Positions 54,408 to 62,213 of a DNA stretch of 64,000 nt are shown here, in pieces. Under the pieces are notes generated by a model. The model did no database searches and was not told the origin of the DNA. It saw only the letters and a program-made list of their open reading frames with translations. The DNA is from Microglena sp. YARC. Its lineage: Eukaryota > Chlorophyta > Chlorophyceae > Chlamydomonadales > Chlamydomonadaceae. Both the position numbers and the translations under genes were made by a program. The stretch's first letter is position 1, and each line of letters begins with the position of its first letter. The DNA lies in the NCBI GenBank assembly GCA_022414725.1, contig CM039464.1, positions 9,224,527 through 9,288,526 of the forward strand, written 5' to 3'.

Positions 54408-55777
54408 GTGACACCAACCCACCCCAACCTACACCAACCCACACCAACCTACACTAACCCCGACCCTTAGCACAAACACCAAACACCAACTCACACCAAC
54501 CCGCACAAACGCCAACCTTCACCCTAACCCCAAGCACCAACACAGACCAGCATCAACCCACACCAACCCGCACAAACGCCAACCTTCACCCTAACCCCAA
54601 GCACCAACACAGACCGGCATCAACCCACTCCATCACTAAACACCAACCCACACCAACACCAACACCATTCCATACCAACACCAACCCACATTATCACCAA
54701 ACACCAACCCATACCAACAACAACACACAAACACCAACACACACCAACATCAACACCATTCCATACCAACACCAACCCACATAACCACCAAGCACCAACC
54801 CATACCAACACCAACCCACATCAACACCAAACACCAACCCACACCATCACCAAACACCAGCACCAAACATCAATCCACACCAACACCATTCCATACCAAC
54901 ACCAACCCACGTTAACACCAAACACCAACCCATACCAACAATAACACACCAACACCAAACACCAACCCACATCAACACCCAAGATCAACCCACACCAGTA
55001 CCAAATACCAATCAAAACCTACACCAAGCACCAACCCACACCAACCCACACCAACCCACACCAACGCCAACCCCAACCCTAACCCCAAAAACCAACCTAC
55101 ACCAACCCAAACCCCAAACACCAACCTACACCAACCCAACACCAACCCTACACCCCCAAAAACGGCACACTCCAACACCATTCCACACCCACACCCACAC
55201 CAACCCACACCAACCCACACCACACCAACACCAACCTACACCAACACCAACCCCTACCAACACCAAAACCAACACAATCCAATACACACCAACACCAACA
55301 CACTAACCAACACCAAGCCACACCAACACACCAACACATACCACCACACACCAACGCACAGCAACATACCAACACATACCACCACACACCAACGCACACC
55401 AACGCACACCAACACATACCACCACACACCAACGCACACCAACATACCAACACATACCACCACACACCAGCGCACACCAACACACACCCACCAACACACA
55501 CCAACACACCAACACATTCCACCACACACCAACGCACACCAACACCAACACACACCAAACACCAACACACACCAACCCATACTAACACCAACACACACCA
55601 ATACCAACGCACACCAACACCAACACACACCAACACTAACCAACACACACCAACACTAAACCACACCAACACTAAACCACACAAAAAACTAACCCACACC
55701 AACAGTAACCCACGCCAATACCAACCAACACCAACACTAACCCACACCAACACCAACCCACGCCAACACCAACCCAG
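54408..55777 (+). repeat. CCAACA-type minisatellite forming a whole intron
   Basis: 1,370 bp of degenerate units such as ACACCAACCCACACCAACAC lies exactly between the AAG/GTGACACC donor and the AACCCAG/GAG acceptor, phase 0 on both sides. The flanking exons together make one complete core domain that is intronless in the paralogues at 57392 and 58835. Long minus-strand ORFs rich in Val/Cys/Trp (up to 350 codons, 55148-56200) are shadows of the repeat. Confidence 0.75.
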
Positions 55778-55949
55778 GAGCTGCTTGCTTTTGGGATCGC
55801 CAAGGAGCAGATCATCAATAACCATAATACTTCGCTGAGGGACGTTCGTGCGGACACAAAGCTGCTGGTAAAGGGATCTAAACCTGGTATCTACAAGTTC
55901 TGCAATAACTTGGAAGCTGGGATGTCCTTCGAAGAGTTTAAGATGTATG
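55778..55949 (+). CDS. Modular gene, fourth exon (end of split core domain)
   Basis: The acceptor CCAACCCAG is phase 0 and the donor TATG/GTGAGT phase 1; 57 codons. It encodes ELLAFGIAKEQIINNHNTSL, a KLLVKGSKPGIYKF segment and SFEEFKMYG. It aligns with the second half of the core domain of the other copies (GIYKF with GFYKF, FEEFKMYG with FIKVFG) but is the most diverged, lacking the RPRPE-HGS signature. The post-donor sequence GTGAGTTCAGATGTGCTGA matches that of the other exons. Confidence 0.6.
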
Positions 55950-56399
55950 GTGAGTTCAGATGTGCTGAATGCATCTCCATAGATTTGCAGGGGCAGTGCA
56001 TCTCCTAAACCTTGAATGATCATGTTTATGAGCTTATCACAATTCGTCATTACTGATGAGGAGTTGATGAGGAGCCATCTCCCCGGGGGAATATAATCAT
56101 CGCCTCCTCCCCGCCAAACGTAGTCCACGCACGTTGACTGAAGTGTACTGCAGACCCCACCCCCCACCCCCCACCCCCCACCCAACGTAGTCCAGTGCAA
56201 TTCGGCTGGAGTGTACTACAGACCCCCCCACACACCCCCCCTTCCTCCCCTCCCCAACGTGCGTAGTCCAGTGCACAATGACTGAAGTGTACTGCAGACC
56301 TATTATGCCGTTGCTTAATAATGGCCTTGCAGTGCAACACTCACATGTATGTATTTGTACAGTCCTAGGGTAGCCAAATAGGCTTAAGGTACTTTGCTG

Positions 56400-56890
56400 C
56401 TAGCTGTCTACCATGTACTGCTGGCAGTAGGGTACCATGTACTGCTGGCAATAGGAAACCATGTACTGCCGGCAGTAGGGTACTATATACTGCTGGCAGT
56501 AGGGTACCATGTACTGCTGGCAGTAGGGTACCATGTACTGCTGGCAATAGGGCACCATGTACTGCTGGCAGTAGGGTACCATGTACTGCTGGCAATAGGG
56601 CACCATGTACTGCTGGCAATAGGGTACCATGTACTGCTGGCAGTAGGGTACCGTGTACTGCTGGCAGTAGGGCACCATGTACTGCTGGCAATAGGGTACC
56701 ATGTACTGCTGGCAATTGGGCACCATGTACTGCTGGCAATAGGGTACCATGTACTGCTGGCAATAGGGTACCATATACTGCTGGCAATAGGGTACTATGT
56801 ACTGCTGGCAATAGGGTACTATGTACTGCTGGCAATAGGGTACCATGTACTGCTGGCAATAGGGTACCGTGTACTGCTGGCAATAAGGTA
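56400..56890 (+). repeat. 24-bp minisatellite, about 20 copies
   Basis: The unit is ACCATGTACTGCTGGCAATA plus GGGT. The flanks (GCTGTCTACCATGTACTGCT on the left; TACCGCCACGTCTC on the right) match single-copy sequence in paralogous introns at about 52805, 57125 and 58140, where the block occurs once. The array is therefore an in-place amplification. ORFs on both strands are artefacts. Confidence 0.9.
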
Positions 56891-57288
56891 CCGCCACGTC
56901 TCTTACTTACACAACAACATGAATGTTTAGCTTGATGCTATTGCTAGGGAGCGATAGCTAAGGTGCTCAGTTGTTTTTGATGTGATTTATAATCAGTGTA
57001 CTCATGTTCTGCATGAAGGCAAGATATCAGGCAAGAAATCTTGCATTCCTCCACCAACCGCGTTGTTGGGGCGGTAGCTGGCGGCATTGTTCGTTGTTTG
57101 TTCCTCTGTATTGTCATTTCACTGCTACCTGTCCACCATGTACTGCTGGCTGTAGTGCACCGCCACGCGCACCTCTCCTACTTCCTCAACAACACAGAAG
57201 GGTCTGAAGCTTATCGCTTGGTAGAGCCAAGGTGCTCAATTGTGCTGGGTGTGATTTTCTGATCACTTCACTCATGTGTTGCATGCAG

Positions 57289-57356
57289 GCAAGAACTCGG
57301 GCATCCCAGACCCAAGGAGCGTTGCTGGGGTGGAGGCTGGTGGCCCCGGTGGTTTG
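57289..57356 (+). pseudogene. Truncated copy of a modular exon start
   Basis: After the conserved GTTGCATGCAG acceptor, 22 codons (GKNSGIPDPRSVAGVEAGGP) are homologous to the third exon. The sequence then runs directly into a second copy of the intron end (TTGATTTTCTGATCACTTCA) and the next acceptor at 57391. A ~100-bp duplication of acceptor plus exon start made this stub; splicing here would meet a stop. Confidence 0.6.
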
Positions 57357-57391
57357 ATTTTCTGATCACTTCACTCATGTGTTGCATGCAG

Positions 57392-57751
57392 GCAAGAACA
57401 GCGTTGCTAGGGCGGTAGCTGATGCCCCCAGTGGTGTGGATGCCGAAGGCATGGGGGCCCAGGAGGGTAGCCAAGACACGCAGGATGAGGACCACCAGAA
57501 GAAACTTATGGCCATGATTTGGGAGCTCTGGCCCTTGGATGAAAAATCGTGCATGGAGAAAGAGTTCAACATGGGAGAAGAGCAGCGCACTAGGGGCCTC
57601 TTCAGATCGAAGGACAAGGGATCCTTGTTGTATAGGCTCCACAAAAACAGCAACCTGGCCAAACGTGTGCTCCAGAAAGTAGCCCATGGTTTTTACAAGT
57701 TCCTCAGACCTCGACCGGAACACGGCTCCTCTGAGTTCATCAAAGTGTTTG
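57392..57751 (+). CDS. Modular gene, symmetric 1-1 exon with core domain
   Basis: The acceptor TTGCATGCAG/GCAAGAACAG and donor TTTG/GTGAGT are both phase 1, and the 360-bp length is a multiple of three. It encodes GKNSVARAVADAPSGVD, an acidic QEGSQDTQDEDHQKKL stretch and a complete core domain: WELWPLDEK, TRGLFRSKDKGSLLYRL, KVAHGFYKFLRPRPEHGSSE and FIKVFG. It can be skipped or duplicated without changing frame. The reading frame continues 25 codons beyond the donor with synonymous changes between copies, so read-through as coding cannot be fully excluded. Confidence 0.65.
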
Positions 57752-58282
57752 GTGAGTTGAAATGCGCTGAGCACAAGCTACACAGATTTAGGCAGTGCGT
57801 CTCCTCAACCATGTATGCATGTATTTATGCTTGTATGTATGGATGTATGTATCTCACTCGAGCACCTCTTGGGTTGCATCTTTGCATAGACCTATGCATT
57901 TGCATTTTCATATGCATCCTGTCTGCTCCTGTTCCCTTTTACTACTTTCCTGCTGTTTGTTCATCTAAATGTATGTATGTATGTAACAGTCCAAGGGTAG
58001 GCCAAATAGGCTCAAGGGACTTGCCCATCCGTGATAGGAAGGTATTCCAACATACTCGATATTACAGTACCAACACGACTAGGTCAAAATGACTTGAGCT
58101 CTGTCTAAGGAGTGCACCAGCACCTCTGCATTAGTCATTGCCTGCTACCTGTCCAACGTGTACTGCAGGCTGTAGTGCACTGCAGGGTATAACGGTATTG
58201 TACCGCCACGCGCACCTCTCCTACTTTGACACCAATACAAAAGGCTTGGAGCACAGGAAATGCAACAGGCAAGGTCCTCCAT

Positions 58283-58420
58283 TGAACTTTAAGTTGGTTA
58301 CAAAGCTTCAGCCAGTAATTAGGCTGCTCGCCGTCTTTGGCAGTAAAAATACAATTAACAGGAAAATGTTGATGTGAATGTATTTGTGGTTGATTTTTGT
58401 GGTTGATTTTTGATTGTTTC
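58283..58420 (+). mobile_element. SINE-like insertion flanked by a 12-bp direct repeat
   Basis: AAGGTCCTCCAT occurs at 58271-58282 and again at 58421-58432, bracketing 138 bp that resemble 7215-7315 and 19258-19345 (AGTTGGTTACAAAGCTTCAG, GCTCGCCGTCTTTGGCAGTA). The right end is TTGTGGTTGATTTT repeated twice, like a short simple-sequence tail. A 12-bp target duplication plus such a tail suggests LINE-mediated retroposition into the intron. Confidence 0.6.
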
Positions 58421-58437
58421 AAGGTCCTCCATCGTGT

Positions 58438-58690
58438 TACGTGTGATTCTCTTATGTCTGCTCTCATGTACTTATGTGCAACGTGTGATTCTCTGATATA
58501 TGCAATCATGTACTTCTGTGTAACGTGTGATTCGCTGACATCTGCTCTCATGTACTTTTGTGGAACGTGTGATTCGGTGATATCTGCTCTCATGTACTTC
58601 TGTGTAACGTGTGATTCGGTGACATATGCTCTCATGTACTTTTGTGGAACGTGTGATTTGCTGATATCTGCAATGTACATGTGTGTTGCA
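58438..58690 (+). repeat. 42-bp tandem repeat of the splice-acceptor region, six copies
   Basis: Units of GTGTGATTCTCTGATATATG plus CTCTCATGTACTTCTGTGTAAC begin at 58441, 58483, 58525 and so on. The last copy leads into ATGTGTGTTGCATGCAGGCA, a functional-looking acceptor. The unit is the segment that precedes the acceptor in the paralogous introns (GTGTGATTTTCTGATCACTT, CACTCATGTGTTGCATGCAG). Confidence 0.8.
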
Positions 58691-58808
58691 TGCAGGCAAA
58701 TATTGATATCTGCAAATATTGATTTCTACAAATATTGATATCTGCAAATATTGATTTCTGCAAATGTCGATACCTGCAAATATTGATTTCTGCAAATATT
58801 GATATCTG
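58691..58808 (+). repeat. 16-bp tandem repeat after the acceptor, about seven copies
   Basis: GCAAATATTGATATCT and variants, starting with the first bases of the modular exon (GCAAATATT) and ending just before the acceptor used by exon 58835. It apparently arose by slippage over the acceptor/exon boundary. Confidence 0.8.
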
Positions 58809-58834
58809 AGCGTGTACTTGTGTGTTGCATGCAG

Positions 58835-59224
58835 GCAAATATTCTGGCATCCCTCACCCAAGCAGCGGCGTTAGGGCCCTGGACAGCAGTCAAGTCACAC
58901 ACATGCAGGGTGTGGACTCAACTCCGCATGATCCTACTGGTGCTGCATGTGAAGGGCCTAAGGAGGGCGAACCTCTGCCGATGACTTACAAGGAGCAACT
59001 TGCGCTACTGCTGTGGGACCTCTGGCACGTGCACAAGGAGACTGAGTTCAGTTTGGCCGATGAGCTGCGCAAGAATGGTCTCTACAAGAAGCGGAAATAT
59101 AATAGCACGCTAAGTAGCATTGTAGGTAGCACAGAAGTGCTGGTGCCGTCGGAACAACGCGGTTACTACAAGTTCAGCAGACCTCGACCAGAACACGGCT
59201 CCTATGATTTCATCAAAGTGTTTG
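58835..59224 (+). CDS. Modular gene, second symmetric 1-1 exon with core domain
   Basis: The acceptor TTGCATGCAG/GCAAATATTC and donor TTTG/GTGAGT are phase 1 at both ends; the length is 390 bp (a multiple of three). It encodes GKYSGIPHPSSGVRALDSSQ, then MTYKEQLALLLWDLWHVHKE, LADELRKNGLYKKRKYN, and the most typical signature GYYKFSRPRPEHGSYDFIKV. It is intact over its full length. The next recognised exon on the same strand begins at 62208 in the same phase. Confidence 0.65.
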
Positions 59225-59937
59225 GTGAGTTTAAATGCGCTGAGCACAATCTCCACAGGCTAAGGCAGTGCATCTCCCCAACTATGAATGATGATGAGGA
59301 TGAACTTATCACGACTAATCATGAAAGGTGAGGACTTGAGGATTAGCCATCTTCAGGAGATACAGAATCATCATCTGCAACCCCTCATCTGCATCTTCTA
59401 CATGGGCCGAACATGTTGACTGAACCACAGATTAAGTGTACCATATATATACATGTATGTAACTACCAGGGGGGGGGGGCAGAAAGACAGACTTTGGACC
59501 GCACCTTCGATATGGTGTCCGATTCAGATGGGATTTGGAATTGTGGAAGTTTCATACAAAAAGAGGGGGAAAATCAAGTTGGGAAAAAGTTTTTTACCCC
59601 CCCCCCCCCCCCCTACCCCCCCACCCACCCACCCACCCCCTCCTAAAACCCGATTACCTCACACCTACCCCCCCTAAAATGGGGTCATTCAAAAGATATT
59701 TTCTGGCCCATTCCAGTTATGCTCTTACATATTTCATGGGGTTGCACAAACGTGATTTATCGCGAAGTTAAGATTTGGGCCCGCTTTGGTTCAAAAAACT
59801 TTGGACCCCTCTAACTTTTGTACAACTTTATTTTTTGCTCAATTTTTGTTTTTTATAGTTTGAGGATAGCCTCTATCCATAGCGAAGGTGCGGTACAGCA
59901 GCTTTTTTCTTGCCCCCCCCCTCAGTAACTACTATAT

Positions 59938-59999
<62 letters not shown>

Positions 60000-61397
60000 G
60001 TATATAGTAGTACGGTAGCCCGTGTGGCCGGTGGCCACACAGACACACATCACCCCCACCCCAATCATAATAGGGTGCCGTGGGGCTGGGTTACAGAATG
60101 GGCTACACATGTCCTCACCTCCACCCCTCTAATAAACAACGTCACCATGTTTCCCCCACTTCAAATGCTGACGCATCTGCCCCCCCCCCCCCCCCCCCCC
60201 CCCCCCAGCACCAACAACTACCCACACACTAATCCCTCTCCATGTATCCCCACACCCACACCCACACCCAGTCCCCACTCTGCCCAAACCTCGACCCAGA
60301 CCCAATCTCAAATTTGCCTCACCCCTTTACCCGCCAAGACACACGTACTTCCCTGCTTCTCCGTTCCCATTAATCTGATCTTCTCTCGGCCACTTTAGCA
60401 GATGGGTTTAACAGAAGCCATTATGATGTTTCCAGCTGAGTTCGAAATCGCGCAGACGTTTGGACGTTTCGTCAGACGACGCGGAAATGCGAAGACTTTT
60501 GGAAGTTGCAAACGAACGTCTGCCCAGCTTCAGACCCAGCTTGAAACATCGGCATTGCGCGAGAGCAAAGCTGCTTACCTGTAGCTTCCTCTTCGTGCAT
60601 AGATACCTGGTTGGGCGTGCAAGCTGTTTCCCGAAAGGGCCTTCGTTCGGTAAACTCTGTCACGCACTCGCTACAGCTCAGCGCAAAAATAACCTTATCG
60701 TTGCAGGGTTGCAGGGAGTGGTGTGGGGTGGGGGGGAAGATCTTGAAGAGGTATTGCACGCGGTGCAAGGAGCACGCAGCAAGAAGGAAGTCGGAAGAAC
60801 GTCACAGGGTTGCAGGGGCTTAGATCGTGCAGAGATACCATGAGCCGTGCGAGTGTCTTAGCTCGCAGCAAGATGAATGTATCAATAAAGCCTGCAGAAA
60901 GGCTGGAGAATGGAAGTCAACTGCCTCCAATCACGAATCAGGCGATGTGAAAGCATAATGAGATGACGAACGTAATGCTGAGATGAAGAATCAAGTGCGC
61001 ATGCGCGAGCCAAGTGAAAGTCAAGGGCCAACAAAATCATGAGCCGAAGTGAAAGTTCTGGAGCATGAGCCGCAGGTCGCTCCGTGAAGAAGCAATACAC
61101 TGAAAACTATTATTCCGATTCTCTGCTCGAAGGTCAGCGAATGACCTCCGAGGAGAGGATCTCCTCACTCATTTCATTGCAATTCATTGCAGTCACAGTA
61201 TGGGAGGCAGTTGTGGACATGAAATGAGCGCGCGCATAGCTTAGCGCATCTGCTGTTTCGGTCATTGAAAATTTTGCTGGGCAAAGACTTGGGTGTACGG
61301 AAAGTCGGTTGCAAGTCGGTTACACTTCGCACGCCCATGGCACGTGGGTACGCGATGATGATGACACCACCACAACCGCGACCACGACCATGATTTA

Positions 61398-61445
<48 letters not shown>

Positions 61446-62207
61446 ACTACTATACATATATATATGTAACTAGTATGCAACTGCTGCAACATGGCAGGAC
61501 GGCGCAAGGTCTAGGTCAAAGTAAGCAATTTTTCACACCACACACGATGGAGGCCTGTGGCTCTCCCAAGTGTGAGCTTCAAAGGTCCAGGTCAAATGAC
61601 CAATTGTTTTGTCTAAATGTTGCACAAGCACCTTTGCCTTTGTTCTGAGGTGCTACCTGCCCACCATGTACTCTAGGAGAGAGTGCACCACCTACTCTGC
61701 TACTCAGGGCTTTTTATTGCCGCTATATACAGCGATCGCTAGTTTGACCCCGTTTTTGCGAAATTATCGCTTTAAAATGTACAACAAAAAGTTGTTGTTT
61801 TGTCCTACATGGCCCTAAGAAGCTGGAAAAGGCTATAAAGCTAAAAGATCTGTAAAATCACTAGAACGCTGTCCCTGGGGGAGGCCTAAAATCATGAAGC
61901 TATTAAAAAAAAACTTTCAGGTTTAAAAAAAAAAACTGTTGCTACTTCTGCAACACCACGAACAGTTTTAAGCTCACCAATTGGGAGAGCCACAGTCCTC
62001 CATCGTGTGTGGTGTGATATTCTGATCACTGCACTCATGCGCTCCATGCAGGCAAACATTCTGATCACTGCACTCATGCGCTCCATGCAGGCAAATATTC
62101 TGATCACTGCACTCATGCGCTCCATGCAGGCAAATATTCTGATCACTGCTCGCGTGCGCTCCTAGAATGCAAATATTCTGATCACTGCTTGCATGCGCTC
62201 CTTGCAG
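59225..62207 (+). other. Modular-gene intron with inserted repeats
   Basis: Three kilobases between two phase-1 splice sites. It holds a C-rich stretch (59598-59660), (AT)n runs (59929-60000, 61395-61433) and an inverted poly(G)/palindrome repeat (60005-60206). It also holds a possible short coding relic near 60460-60580 (DDAEMRRLLEVANERLPS, unsupported), the CACCATGTACT intron block (about 61660) and the multiplied acceptor (62019-62213). A ~45-bp inverted repeat brackets 61535-62018 (ACACACGATGGAGGCCTGTG against CACAGTCCTCCATCGTGTGT). Confidence 0.5.
60005..60206 (-). repeat. Poly(C)/palindromic GTGTGGCC repeat, inverted copy 3
   Basis: Contains GTAGTACGGTAGCCCGTGTG, GCCGGTGGCCACAC and GGGTTACAGAATGGGCTACA, ending in 26 C (60181-60206). 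This is the reverse complement order of the copies at 16002-16262 and 17612-17765, and supports a real dispersed element that carries its homopolymer. Confidence 0.55.
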
Positions 62208-62213
62208 GCAAAT
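62019..62213 (+). repeat. 39-bp tandem repeat of the splice acceptor, five copies
   Basis: The unit ATTCTGATCACTGCACTCAT plus GCGCTCCATGCAGGCAAAT contains a complete intron end, AG and the first exon bases. Copies start at 62019, 62058, 62097, 62136 and 62175; the fourth has lost its AG (CTAGAATGCAAAT). The last one (TCCTTGCAG) is followed by the long exon, so up to four AG acceptors precede the one I chose. Confidence 0.85.

Noticed and set aside
55148..56200. 350-codon minus-strand ORF rich in Val, Cys and Trp
   Set aside because: It is the antisense of the CCAACA minisatellite that forms an intron of the plus-strand gene.
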